From an uncultured Bacteroidales bacterium (lineage in GTDB: Bacteria; Bacteroidota; Bacteroidia; Bacteroidales; Muribaculaceae): DNA of 40,635 nucleotides. Shown here piece after piece: positions 1 through 9,250 of this stretch. Under the pieces are notes generated by a model. The model was not told the DNA's origin. It did no database searches and saw only the letters and a program-made list of their open reading frames with translations. Positions within the stretch are counted from its first letter, which is position 1; the number at the start of each line of letters is the position of its first letter. Both the position numbers and the translations under genes were made by a program. Where the stretch lies: assembly GCA_902782465.1 (NCBI GenBank), contig CACZNH010000021.1, positions 1-40,635 on the forward strand, in the 5' to 3' direction.

Positions 1-2
1 AC

Positions 3-98
3 CTGGCCGGTCAGGAGATGCAGGAGGCTAACGGTATGACCATCATCGTTACCACCTACACCGACGGCACCACCAGCGCTGTTAAGGTGATGAAGTAA
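3..98 (+). CDS. C-terminal end of a probably secreted protein (5' end outside window)
   Basis: Only the last 31 residues are present, in frame from base 3 to the TAA at 96-98. They end in NGMTIIVTTYTDGTTSAVKV followed by MK. A glycine, a hydrophobic beta-strand, a DG turn and a final strand ending in a basic residue is the layout of the type IX secretion C-terminal sorting tail (type A) of Bacteroidota surface proteins. That match is by eye and the tail is short. The rest of the protein is outside the window, so its function cannot be stated. A strong terminator follows directly. Confidence 0.6.
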   Translation: MAGQEMQEANGMTIIVTTYTDGTTSAVKVMK

Positions 99-120
99 TC
101 AATCATCCACCTTTAAGGTG

Positions 121-159
121 AAAAAAAAGGGCGGTCCCCATCCGGGACCGCCTTTTTTT
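121..159 (+). terminator. Rho-independent terminator
   Basis: A perfect 9-bp GC-rich stem (GGCGGTCCC at 130-138 with GGGACCGCC at 144-152) and a 5-nt loop are flanked by an A-tract and a run of seven T. It ends the transcript of the partial gene to its left. The A and T tracts pair as well, so it could also work leftward. Confidence 0.92.
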
Positions 160-162
160 GTG

Positions 163-407
163 GAGTTGCGGGCTGTCGCCCGCGTGGAAGGGTAGAGTTG
201 CGGGCCCAGAGGCCCGCAGTGGAGAAGAATGCCCCTGCCCGCCCGTGAGACGCAAAATCTTGCGTCTCCCTTCCCGCATCGATGGTAGTCACGGTTCGCA
301 TGTAGATGCTCCCGCATCTCCTCCACCGCAGGCGCAGCCTGCGCCTCCACTCTTCCACGCGGGCCAACGGCACGCAACTCTGCCGCGGCCGCCTGCAGGC
401 GGCACGC
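163..407. repeat. GC-rich nest of palindromes and inverted copies in the gap before pyrG
   Basis: The 377-nt gap before pyrG holds no supported gene. It is filled by a set of related palindromes. One unit beginning GAGTTGCGGGC and ending CCCGCGTGGAAG (163-190) returns as an inverted copy at 352-380. A second unit (195-224, ending CCGCAGTGGAG) has an inverted relative at 321-350. The end (381-407) is another palindrome around GCCGCCTGCAGGCGGC. A GAGACGC palindrome also seen elsewhere lies at 247-268. The whole could fold into a multi-branched structure. Its role is unknown. Confidence 0.75.
247..268. repeat. GAGACGCAA palindrome, copy 1 of 3
   Basis: GAGACGCAA and TTGCGTCTC face each other around AATC. 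Longer and better copies of the same palindrome occur at 20566-20593 and 32387-32412, so this is a dispersed REP-like element and not a local accident. Confidence 0.75.
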
Positions 408-433
408 TTAAAAAACTGTTTTCCCGTGCCGTG

Positions 434-2098
<1,665 letters not shown>

Positions 2099-2100
2099 TG

Positions 2101-2187
2101 AAGTTGTCAGTTGTCAGTTTTCAGCGGCATCCGCAAACTAACAACTGACAACTGAAAACTGAAGACTGACAACTGACAACTAAAAAC
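2101..2187. repeat. Heptamer-word hairpin with GGCATCCGC core (after pyrG)
   Basis: Three GTTGTCA/GTTTTCA words on the left face ACAACTG/AAAACTG words on the right, around GCGG-CAT-CCGC at 2124-2134. The reverse complement of the left arm matches the right arm at 17 of 18 positions. More right-hand words continue to 2187. The same core occurs in hairpins at 13593-13652 and 34795-34874. It may end the pyrG transcript, but there is no U-tract. Confidence 0.85.
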
Positions 2188-2206
2188 CGAATATTATTTA
2201 CAACAA

Positions 2207-2572
2207 ATGAAATCCAGCGATTATAAAGATTTATTAGTTTGGCAAAAAGCAATGGACCTGACTGTTGAGGTCTATTCGATTGTCAAATTATTGCCACAGG
2301 AAGAGACTTATGCTTTGTCTGACCAGATGCGTCGTGCTGCAGTCTCGATTCCTTCCAATATTGCTGAAGGACAAGGTAGGGACTCAAGCAAAGAATTTAT
2401 AAGGTTTTTATCTGTGGCTCGTGGCTCTCTCAGGGAATTGTCTACACAGTTTGAGATATGCGAACGACTTGGTTATATTAATCAATCAAACACCTCAAGA
2501 TCAAGTGTGTTGATTACCGAAGTAGATAAAATGCTCACATCTCTAGCAACTAAATTGATGCAAAAAAACTGA
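2207..2572 (+). CDS. Four-helix-bundle protein, 23S rRNA intervening-sequence (IVP/S23) family
   Basis: The 121-residue protein matches the small four-helix-bundle family first noted as ORFs in 23S rRNA intervening sequences. Family marks are the opening DLLVWQKAMDL, then LSDQMRRAAVSIPSNIAEGQ (residues 38-57) and FLSVARGSLREL. No enzyme activity is established for the family; the related Avd proteins work with reverse transcriptases in diversity-generating retroelements, but no reverse transcriptase or rRNA is nearby. The gene is clearly more AT-rich than pyrG and yidC, which it separates. Heptamer-word arrays lie on both sides, and its TGA stop (2570-2572) lies inside the right-hand array. 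It looks like an inserted cassette. Identity is confident from sequence; the role is unknown. Confidence 0.85.
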   Translation: MKSSDYKDLLVWQKAMDLTVEVYSIVKLLPQEETYALSDQMRRAAVSIPSNIAEGQGRDSSKEFIRFLSVARGSLRELSTQFEICERLGYINQSNTSRSSVLITEVDKMLTSLATKLMQKN

Positions 2573-2633
2573 CAACTGAAAACTGACAACTGAAAACTGA
2601 AAACTGAAAACTGACAACTGACAACTGAAAACT
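2564..2633. repeat. Tandem 7-nt array (aCaactg/aAaactg) between the four-helix-bundle gene and yidC
   Basis: About nine uninterrupted 7-nt units, each spelled ACAACTG or AAAACTG, run from the last codons of the preceding gene to 8 nt before the yidC start. There is no inverted arm here, unlike 2101-2187. Confidence 0.9.
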
Positions 2634-2641
2634 TATAATAT

Positions 2642-4735
2642 ATGGATAAAAACACTTTGATTGCAATGTTGCTGATGGGACTCGTCGTCTTCGGGTTCAT
2701 GTGGCTGCAGCAGCCCAGCGAGGCCGAGATGGCCGAGTATCAGCGGCAACTGGACTCTATCGAAGCGGTGCAGAAGGCACAGCAGCGCACCGACGTCACC
2801 GCCGGTAACGTGGACACCATCTCTGCCGCCGAGGTGACACACCTCAAGAGCGTCCTCGCCAATATGCCCGAGGGTAACGCCACCATCAACAACGAGGGCG
2901 TCATCCTCTCGCTCAAGGACGGTGAACTCAACGGCACTGTCACCGTGGCCGACACCACCGTGACGTGGGACGAGGTGGCAGCTGCCACCAGCAGCAACCC
3001 GGCAGTGCACAACCTGGCAGTGCAGGCCGTGCAGCGTGCGCTGGACGTGTATGCCAAGAACGGCTCGTTTGCCGCATCACTGACGGGAACCGAGCAGTTG
3101 GTGACCCTCGAGAACGACTCCCTGAAGGTCGAACTCAGCACCAAGGGCGGCATCATCGCCCGCGCCACCTTGAAGGGCTACAAGACCTACAAGACGCCGC
3201 AGCTGCTGCTGTTTGACAAGGGCGACAACGACTACAGCTTCACCCTGAGCAACAACACGCAGCGCTTCGAGACCAAGAATTTCTATTTTGAACCGCAGCA
3301 CATCAACGACAGCACCGTGCTGATGAACCTCAACCTGGAGGGCGGCGCACAGTGGGGACTGAAGTACACCCTGGTGCCCGGCAGCTACATGGTGCGCATG
3401 GAGATGGTGCAGAAGTCGATGTCACGCCTCATCCCGTTGAACATCAACCTGGTGGACCTGGACTGGCACCAGAAGATTTCGCGCCACGAGTTCGGCAAGC
3501 AGTTTGAGGAGCGCAACAGCGGCGTCTATTACAAGTATGCCGGCAAGGGTGGCGACGTGAAGCACATGAGCGAGAACGGTAGCGACGAGGACGAGGTGAA
3601 GGAACAGCTCAAGTGGGTCAGCGCCAAGAACCAGTTCTTCTCGACCGTGCTCATCGCCGACAGCGTCTTCACCACCGCCAACATGACGAGCAACACGACC
3701 AACGACACGCCCGACTATGAGAAGTACCTCAAGGACGTGAACATCCACACGATGATTCCCTACTCGAGCGACAAGGCCGTGCCCGCTTCGTTCTACTTCT
3801 ATCTGGGTCCCAACCGCTACCACATGCTGTCGAGCTACGACAAGTATTCTCCCAAGGAGGACCTGAAGCTCACCCACCTGATCCCGCTGGGATGGAAGTT
3901 CTTCCGCTGGATTAACACGGGCGTCATCATCCCCGTGTTCAACTGGCTGGGCAAGTTCATGAGCAACTACGGTCTCATCATCCTGGTGCTCACCATCCTC
4001 ATCAAGCTCATCCTGTCGCCGCTGACCTTCAAGACCTACATCTCGCAGGCCAAGATGCGCATCCTGGCGCCCGATATCGCCAAAATCAACGAGCAGTATC
4101 CCAACCAGGAAGATGCCATGAAGAAGCAACAGAAGACCATGGAGCTGTACCGCCTGGCGGGTGCCAACCCCATGGGTGGCTGTCTGCCCATGCTGCTGCA
4201 GATGCCCATCCTGATTGCGATGTTCACCTTCTTCCCCTCGTGCATTGAGTTGAGAGGTCAGTCCTTCCTGTGGGCCAATGACCTGAGTGCTCCCGACAAG
4301 ATTTTGGAGTGGAGTGGCAACATTCCCATCCTCTCGAGTCTGTTCGGTAACCACTTGAGCCTCTTCTGCCTGCTGATGACGGTAACCAACATCATCTTCA
4401 CCTGGCTGACCACCAAGTCGCAGCCCTCATCCAACTCGATGCCGGGCATGAAGTGGATGATGTACCTCATGCCGCTGATGTTCCTGTTCTTCTTCAACAA
4501 CTATGCAGCAGGCTTGAGCTACTACTACTTCCTCTTCACGCTGATTACCATCCTGCAGACCTATCTGTGCCGTTTCTTCGTCAGCGAGGACAAGGTGCGC
4601 GCCACCATCGCCGAGAATTCCAAGAAGCCCAAGAAGAAATCCAAGTGGATGGAACGCCTCGAGGAGGCCCAGAAACAGCAGCAGGCCATGCAACGCCAGC
4701 AAGCCAAGGCCAACAACGCCAAGCGCCGCCGCTGA
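2642..4735 (+). CDS. yidC: Membrane protein insertase YidC
   Basis: Inserts and folds inner-membrane proteins, alone or with SecYEG. The 697-residue product has the Gram-negative layout: an N-terminal membrane anchor (residues 5-22), a large periplasmic beta domain, then the conserved Oxa1-type domain from about residue 440. That domain begins with a hydrophobic segment (GLIILVLTILIKLILSPL), followed by the cytoplasmic loop with QAKMRILAPDIAKINEQYP, MGGCLPMLLQMPILIAMF and further membrane segments. The C-terminus is a basic tail ending AKRRR, as in proteins that touch the ribosome. It is slightly longer than the usual Bacteroidales YidC, mainly in the low-complexity N-terminal linker (residues 30-110). 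A long hairpin follows the stop. Confidence 0.96.
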   Translation: MDKNTLIAMLLMGLVVFGFMWLQQPSEAEMAEYQRQLDSIEAVQKAQQRTDVTAGNVDTISAAEVTHLKSVLANMPEGNATINNEGVILSLKDGELNGTVTVADTTVTWDEVAAATSSNPAVHNLAVQAVQRALDVYAKNGSFAASLTGTEQLVTLENDSLKVELSTKGGIIARATLKGYKTYKTPQLLLFDKGDNDYSFTLSNNTQRFETKNFYFEPQHINDSTVLMNLNLEGGAQWGLKYTLVPGSYMVRMEMVQKSMSRLIPLNINLVDLDWHQKISRHEFGKQFEERNSGVYYKYAGKGGDVKHMSENGSDEDEVKEQLKWVSAKNQFFSTVLIADSVFTTANMTSNTTNDTPDYEKYLKDVNIHTMIPYSSDKAVPASFYFYLGPNRYHMLSSYDKYSPKEDLKLTHLIPLGWKFFRWINTGVIIPVFNWLGKFMSNYGLIILVLTILIKLILSPLTFKTYISQAKMRILAPDIAKINEQYPNQEDAMKKQQKTMELYRLAGANPMGGCLPMLLQMPILIAMFTFFPSCIELRGQSFLWANDLSAPDKILEWSGNIPILSSLFGNHLSLFCLLMTVTNIIFTWLTTKSQPSSNSMPGMKWMMYLMPLMFLFFFNNYAAGLSYYYFLFTLITILQTYLCRFFVSEDKVRATIAENSKKPKKKSKWMERLEEAQKQQQAMQRQQAKANNAKRRR

Positions 4736-4746
4736 GTTCCCCCTAT

Positions 4747-4861
4747 CAGACAACAATGACAACTATGTTAGACAACAAGAACAATCATCGATTAGTATCT
4801 GTATAGCATCTATAGTTTCTATAGCATCTATAATTGTCTATCATGTTGTCACTGTTGTCTG
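4747..4861. repeat. Long imperfect hairpin after yidC with CTATAGCATC words
   Basis: The outer arms, beginning CAGACAACAATGACAAC at 4747 and ending GTTGTCACTGTTGTCTG at 4861, are near reverse complements over 28-29 nt. Between them are repeated TATAGCATCTATAG words at about 4802-4832. The same inner word fills the speA-truA gap at 15853-15884. It probably forms a structured 3' end for yidC, without a clear U-tract. Confidence 0.8.
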
Positions 4862-4866
4862 AAATA

Positions 4867-4898
4867 TTTGGTACGATAATTGCAACCTTTTAGATATG
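4867..4898 (+). promoter_or_regulatory. Candidate promoter of the TM2 gene and envelope run
   Basis: TTTG at 4867-4870 is followed after exactly 20 nt by TAGATATG (4891-4898), one mismatch from TAnnTTTG. This would give a leader of about 40 nt. Confidence 0.55.
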
Positions 4899-4944
4899 CC
4901 ATACGTCTAACAGATGCAATTACTAACCATTAAAAGATAAGAAT

Positions 4945-5385
4945 ATGTATATCCACAATTGCCCCGAGTGCGGGAAACAGTACAGCACTCAAGATAAGGT
5001 GAACCGTGTGAAGTGCCCCTATTGCGGCGCTGAGACCAACGTTTCCTACAGCGAGCAGGAACAGAGCCGTTGGGAACAGTTCAACAGCCAGCAGCGTGCC
5101 TATGGCAATATCGACAGCGTGTTCAACAACGGTCCTTCGGGCAAGAGCCGCGGCATTGCCGGTCTGCTCGCCATCCTGATGGGGTGGTGCGGCCTGCACT
5201 ACTTCTACATCGGCAAGACCAATGCAGGCATCCTGTTCCTGCTTGTCGCCATCCTGTCGTGCGGTATCCTGGCCAGCATCACCACGATCATATCCATCAT
5301 CCAGGGTGTGCTCTTCTTTACCTCGACGCAGGAGGAGTTTGAGCACAAGTGGGTGAACTCGCCAAGTAATTTCCCGTTCTTCTAA
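4945..5385 (+). CDS. Zinc-ribbon plus TM2-domain membrane protein
   Basis: The 146-residue protein has two parts. Residues 6-28 hold two CxxC knuckles (CPEC and CPYC), a small zinc ribbon. Residues 67-130 form a TM2 domain: two membrane segments joined by a short turn, with the family signature GLHYFYIGKTNAGI. TM2 proteins are small inner-membrane proteins of unclear function, and the ribbon is on the N-terminal, presumably cytoplasmic, side. It is first in a same-strand series of envelope genes; the GH25 gene starts 17 nt after its stop. The domain call is firm, the function is not known. Confidence 0.85.
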   Translation: MYIHNCPECGKQYSTQDKVNRVKCPYCGAETNVSYSEQEQSRWEQFNSQQRAYGNIDSVFNNGPSGKSRGIAGLLAILMGWCGLHYFYIGKTNAGILFLLVAILSCGILASITTIISIIQGVLFFTSTQEEFEHKWVNSPSNFPFF

Positions 5386-5402
5386 CACAACGTTGACTGC
5401 CT

Positions 5403-6164
5403 ATGGGTAGAAACCGGACTAGGACACAACCCGACTACATCAAGTGGCTGCTCCTGATAGGGGCAGCAGCACTTGTTGTGCTTGGGGGTGCCTATCTGTT
5501 CAGGAATTACATCCTGCCGCACTCCATCAGCGTGGACCGTTTCCGCTACCCCGTGGCGGGCATCGACGTGTCCAAGCACAACGGCAAGATAGACTTTGAA
5601 CAGGTCGCTGCCGACGACTACCAGTTTGTCTTCATCAAGGCCAGCGAGGGCAAGACCTACAGGGACGATGCCTTTGACCGCAACTACGAGGCTGCCCGTG
5701 AGGCGGGGCTGATGGTCGGCGCCTACCATTTCTTCCGCAAGAACCGCACCGGCGAGGAACAGGCAGCCAATCTGCTCGCCGCCATCAAGGGCAAGACGCT
5801 GGACCTGCCGCTGGTCATCGACCTGGAGGACGATTGGGGCAACGGTGCCACCACAAGCCGCGAGACGGCGCTGAAACGCGTCCTGGAGATGATAGAAATC
5901 CTCAACGGCAAGGGCTATGACGTGATGATTTACACCAACCTGGACGGCTACGAGAAGTACTACAAGGGGATGCTGGGCGACCACGACCTGTGGCTCTGCT
6001 CGTTTACCAGCCCCGATATGCTCAAGGACATGCCGCACCGTTTCCAGCAGTTCAGCCACGAGGGCTCCGTCGCCGGAATGAAGGGCAACGTGGACCTGAA
6101 CGTGTGGCGAGGCAGCAAGAAGGAGTGGAACCGCTACCTGGAACAAGTGAAACGACCAATGTGA
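5403..6164 (+). CDS. Membrane-anchored GH25 muramidase (lysozyme-like)
   Basis: Predicted to cleave the beta-1,4 bond between MurNAc and GlcNAc in peptidoglycan. The 253-residue protein has a short basic cytoplasmic tail, one membrane segment (about residues 14-34) and a GH25 barrel. The first strand is GIDVSKHNGKIDF, and the acidic catalytic positions of the family are seen in IDVS, KASEG and VIDLEDDWG. The strand MIYTNLDGYEKYY and the terminal DLNVWRG also fit. With an uncleaved anchor it should act from the inner membrane into the periplasm, as in cell-wall remodelling, not as a secreted toxin. It is 17 nt after the TM2 gene and 22 nt before the next. Confidence 0.88.
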   Translation: MGRNRTRTQPDYIKWLLLIGAAALVVLGGAYLFRNYILPHSISVDRFRYPVAGIDVSKHNGKIDFEQVAADDYQFVFIKASEGKTYRDDAFDRNYEAAREAGLMVGAYHFFRKNRTGEEQAANLLAAIKGKTLDLPLVIDLEDDWGNGATTSRETALKRVLEMIEILNGKGYDVMIYTNLDGYEKYYKGMLGDHDLWLCSFTSPDMLKDMPHRFQQFSHEGSVAGMKGNVDLNVWRGSKKEWNRYLEQVKRPM

Positions 6165-6186
6165 TGAATGCTTATATTTCCACGCA

Positions 6187-6807
6187 ATGATGATGAGAAC
6201 CGAAACGATATACCGCACCGCCACGAGGTTGGCCCTGATGATGGTCCTGCTGTGCTCGGCCATGACGGCTACGGCAACAGTCTATACCTGGAGCCGTTAC
6301 GACCTGTCGTTCGAGACCCCTGAGGGCGGTTTTGTCACCTATAACTCGCCGACCCGATTCGAGGTGCAGTGGGAGGACATGGTGATGACCGTGCAGCTCT
6401 ACAGCAAGGACAAGGGCGACGAGAAGAAGATGCTCAACAACAACCTGCAGCGCAAGGCGCTGGGTTACAGCATGTATGACCTCAAGGACGGCAAAATCAA
6501 GGTCAAGGGTTTCAAGAAGACCTATAGCATCGAGGGCACGATGCCCGACGGCTCACGAGCCATCATTGCCGACCTGGTCTCCAAGAAGCAGAACCTCATC
6601 GTTGAGATTACGGTCAACTACCTCTTCGGTAACCGCGAGACGGTCGAGGATATGATTAAGAGCTTTGCCGAGAACAAAAAGCAGCAACCCAACCACGAGC
6701 GCAAGCACCAGAAGGTGCAGCCCAAGCACAAGGCCGACAAGGAGAAAAAATCCCAGGAACGGCCCGAGCAGCGCCCGGCGCGCAAGGAGAAACTATATGA
6801 TGCTTAA
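6187..6807 (+). CDS. Exported protein of unknown function with basic C-terminal tail
   Basis: I do not recognise this 206-residue protein. It has a clear signal peptide: basic start, hydrophobic stretch LALMMVLLCSAM, cleavage probably after ATATA. A compact beta-rich region follows (residues 32-155) with YDLSFETPEGGFVTY and a repeated YSMYDLKDGKIKVKG element. The last 45 residues are Lys/Gln/His-rich, with KHQKVQPKHKADKEKK, and may bind peptidoglycan or another polyanion. Three ATGs in a row (6187, 6190, 6193) leave the exact start open. It lies in the envelope series between GH25 and the DUF3078 gene. Confidence 0.7.
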   Translation: MMMRTETIYRTATRLALMMVLLCSAMTATATVYTWSRYDLSFETPEGGFVTYNSPTRFEVQWEDMVMTVQLYSKDKGDEKKMLNNNLQRKALGYSMYDLKDGKIKVKGFKKTYSIEGTMPDGSRAIIADLVSKKQNLIVEITVNYLFGNRETVEDMIKSFAENKKQQPNHERKHQKVQPKHKADKEKKSQERPEQRPARKEKLYDA

Positions 6808-6837
6808 TACATGAACCCAATAAACCGATATGGAATT

Positions 6838-8079
6838 ATGAGAACGAAAACGACATTGAAACTCTGGCTGGCAATTGCCGCGATGACGGCAATGGGACTG
6901 ACAGCCGCCGCCCATGACGGTGACAAACCCGACACGCAGTCGGGGATGATGTATGCTCCGCTGGTGTATGTCAACCATGACGCCGCCACGACGGACAAAG
7001 CGACAACCCCAAGCACCCCCTACAATCTGGATGCCGGTGACCAGTGGCTGCAGGACGCCATGAACGACGCCAGCCGTGCCAGACAAGTGCGCCAGCGTGC
7101 GATGATTGAGAACCCGCAACTGGTGGCCTATAATGCCAACCGCCTGCCCGAGGCACCCCCCGAGGGGGTTATTGCCGGTGACCCGCGCCAGGCGATGCTC
7201 ACCATCGCCCCGGCTCAGGTGGCAGTCGATGAGGTGACACCTCCCGTTGCTCCGCCTCAACCCATCCACAACTGGCTGCATGTCTTCAATGCCTCGCTGC
7301 AGTTCACCCAGGCCTACATCAGCGGCAACTGGTACCAGGGCGGTGAGAACAACCTCGCCCTGCTCGGTGGCCTGAACTGGATTTGCAACCTGAACCAGGA
7401 CGTGCATCCCAACTGGCTGTTCAACAATGCCTTGTCCTATAAACTCGGTATCGCCACCACCCACGGCGACAGCATCCGCAAGTACCTCATCAACGAGGAT
7501 AACTTCCTGTTCTCTTCGCAACTGGGTTACAAGGCGGTGAAGAACTGGTACTACAGTGCCATGCTCCAGTTCACCACGCAGTTCCTGAACAACTACAAGA
7601 CCAATACCCGCACGATGACCGCTGCCTTCCTCTCGCCTGCCGAGTTGAACATCGGTCTTGGTATGACCTACAACCTCAAGAAGGCCGATGACCGCATGTT
7701 CACCCTGGCCATCGCGCCCATCTCCTATAACCTGAAATATTGCCGCAACATCACCGACATCGATCCGACAAACTTCGGCATCGATGCCGGCAAGCATAGC
7801 AAGAGCACCGTCGGTAGCAACTTTGAGGCAAAACTGCTGTGGCGCTTCAATCCCAGCGTGATGCTCACTTCCAGGTTCTACATGTTCACGAACTATCAGT
7901 ATGTTCAGGGCGACTGGGAGAATACCTTCGACTTTGCCATCGGCAAGTACCTGACCACCCAGTTCTATACCCACCTGCGCTTCGACCGCTCGCGTCCCCG
8001 CGACAATGACTGGAACTACTGGCAGTTCAAGGAAATCCTCAGTTTGGGTGTCATCTACCGCTTTGCCACAGTGAACTGA
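6838..8079 (+). CDS. DUF3078 family outer-membrane beta-barrel candidate
   Basis: The 413-residue protein begins with a signal peptide (MRTKTTLKLWLAIAAMTAMG, cleavage near AAA-HDG). From about residue 140 it matches the DUF3078 family of Bacteroidota, shown by NASLQFTQAYISGNWYQGGENNLALLGGL (quoted here as two parts: NASLQFTQAYISGNW and YQGGENN). Alternating aromatic strands and a C-terminal strand ending in IYRF-type residues suggest an outer-membrane barrel. The family has no established function. An upstream in-frame ATG at 6811 would place nine residues before the signal peptide, so 6838 is preferred. It follows 30 nt after the previous gene and leads into the next by 10 nt. Confidence 0.8.
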   Translation: MRTKTTLKLWLAIAAMTAMGLTAAAHDGDKPDTQSGMMYAPLVYVNHDAATTDKATTPSTPYNLDAGDQWLQDAMNDASRARQVRQRAMIENPQLVAYNANRLPEAPPEGVIAGDPRQAMLTIAPAQVAVDEVTPPVAPPQPIHNWLHVFNASLQFTQAYISGNWYQGGENNLALLGGLNWICNLNQDVHPNWLFNNALSYKLGIATTHGDSIRKYLINEDNFLFSSQLGYKAVKNWYYSAMLQFTTQFLNNYKTNTRTMTAAFLSPAELNIGLGMTYNLKKADDRMFTLAIAPISYNLKYCRNITDIDPTNFGIDAGKHSKSTVGSNFEAKLLWRFNPSVMLTSRFYMFTNYQYVQGDWENTFDFAIGKYLTTQFYTHLRFDRSRPRDNDWNYWQFKEILSLGVIYRFATVN

Positions 8080-8089
8080 TTGACCTGAA

Positions 8090-8683
8090 ATGAGGCGTCT
8101 GGTGCTGATATTGCTCACCCTGTCACTGCTGCCCCTCATGGCGGTGGCGGGTAACGGGGTGCCCAAGAAATCGGTCATCCTGGACGGGTTGGACATCGAC
8201 TCGATGCGTGTGCGCCTCGATGAGACCGACATGCAGCCCCTGGAGGGCATCTGGTATTATCCTAACGAAGAAATGACCCTGGGCATCGAGCGCTATCGCG
8301 GCAAGCACAACATCGGTTACCGCATTATCCTGCTTGACTCGCCCGACATCAACGTGATGCCGGGAACAGTCATCGGATACATCGCCACTAGTGCCGTCGA
8401 CAGCAAGTACCAGTTGTGGCTCTACAGCCAGCGCGACAAGCTGACGCTGAAAAAGCCGCTGGAATGTGTCGCCACCCTCAACAAGGACGCAACGACCTTT
8501 ACCTTTGACCCGCCACGCTGGAAAGTCAAGGTGCGCCTCAACGTAGCCCGCTTCTTGCCCACGCTTTTCAGAGGGGTGAGCATCATACCGGAGATGACGG
8601 GCGAGACATTGCCTGTGGGATTCCGTAAAATCTATCCCGAGGGTGGGGCAGATACTCCGTTTAACCGCATCCGCTACTTGTGA
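8090..8683 (+). CDS. Exported protein of unknown function
   Basis: The 197-residue product has a signal peptide (MRRLVLILLTLSLLPLMAVA, cleavage before GNG). The mature part is predicted beta-rich and contains EGIWYYPNEEMTLGIERY, a pattern seen in small lipocalin- or calycin-like Bacteroidales proteins in which a modified sugar or lipid is bound; that link is only a resemblance. I do not recognise the family. The start is 10 nt after the DUF3078 stop and the stop codon shares a base with the next ATG (TGATG), so the genes are probably translated together. Confidence 0.72.
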   Translation: MRRLVLILLTLSLLPLMAVAGNGVPKKSVILDGLDIDSMRVRLDETDMQPLEGIWYYPNEEMTLGIERYRGKHNIGYRIILLDSPDINVMPGTVIGYIATSAVDSKYQLWLYSQRDKLTLKKPLECVATLNKDATTFTFDPPRWKVKVRLNVARFLPTLFRGVSIIPEMTGETLPVGFRKIYPEGGADTPFNRIRYL

Positions 8684-9195
8684 TGAGAGATGTAAATAAA
8701 CATATTTTAAGATTCCCCCCGCTACTTTTTTTGTTGCTGGCGCTCTTGTGTGTCAGCACATTGGAGGCCAGGACTCGCACCACGCGCAAGAATCTGCAGA
8801 CGCTCGAGGTGCCTGTCGCCGTGCTTGAGGCCGACGACAGCCTCTTGCCCGACAGCCTGCCACAGCTCGACCCCAATGCGGTCACGCTCAAGGGGTTCAG
8901 CAAGCGTGCCAGCGACGCCAAGGAGTCTTTTTTCATCACCAACAACACCGGTCAGCGGATGAGCGCGGTGAGGCTGCTGTTGCGCTACACCACGGTGAAC
9001 GGAGAACTGCTCACGCAACGCACGGTCAACGTCCCCGTCAGCCTCAAGCCCGGGGAGACCAAGCTGGTCGAGGTCAAGTCCTTTGACGTGCAGCGCCTGT
9101 TCTACTTCTTTGCCGGCCCCAAGCCGCGCAAGCAGGCAACACCCTTCAAGGTGGCATTCCGCCTGGTGGGTTATGACGTGCCGGTGGGCAACTGA
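8683..9195 (+). CDS. Small exported protein, immunoglobulin-like fold candidate
   Basis: The 170-residue protein starts at the ATG that overlaps the previous stop by one base. A GTG three bases earlier is also in frame. The signal peptide (FPPLLFLLLALLCVSTLEA) is followed by a linker and then a domain with FFITNNTGQRMSAVRLLLRY, TVNVPVSLKPGETKLVEV and VAFRLVGYDV. That order of strands, with a PGET turn, resembles small Ig-like or FN3-like periplasmic domains. No known function. It closes the tightly spaced part of the envelope series; the dipeptidase gene follows after 55 nt. Confidence 0.7.
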   Translation: MRDVNKHILRFPPLLFLLLALLCVSTLEARTRTTRKNLQTLEVPVAVLEADDSLLPDSLPQLDPNAVTLKGFSKRASDAKESFFITNNTGQRMSAVRLLLRYTTVNGELLTQRTVNVPVSLKPGETKLVEVKSFDVQRLFYFFAGPKPRKQATPFKVAFRLVGYDVPVGN

Positions 9196-9250
9196 AATGG
9201 AAACCAATACATTATATAATATATCAACTAATCAAAAAAAACGAAGAAAG

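Noticed and set aside
2207-2572. Part of a diversity-generating retroelement (Avd-like protein)
   Set aside because: No reverse transcriptase, template repeat or variable repeat was found near; only the fold type is shared.
2564-2633. CRISPR array
   Set aside because: Units are 7 nt with no spacers and no cas genes; this is a tandem word repeat.
4945-5385. Whole protein as a zinc-dependent regulator
   Set aside because: The N-terminal ribbon is short and joined to a TM2 membrane domain; no DNA-binding domain is present.
6793-8250. Leftward open frame of 485 codons across the DUF3078 gene
   Set aside because: The forward frame has a signal peptide and family motifs and fits the series of rightward genes; the reverse frame has neither.
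9083-9250. Upstream extension of the C69 dipeptidase
   Set aside because: It overlaps the previous gene and would place 56 residues before a signal peptide whose cleavage exposes the catalytic Cys.
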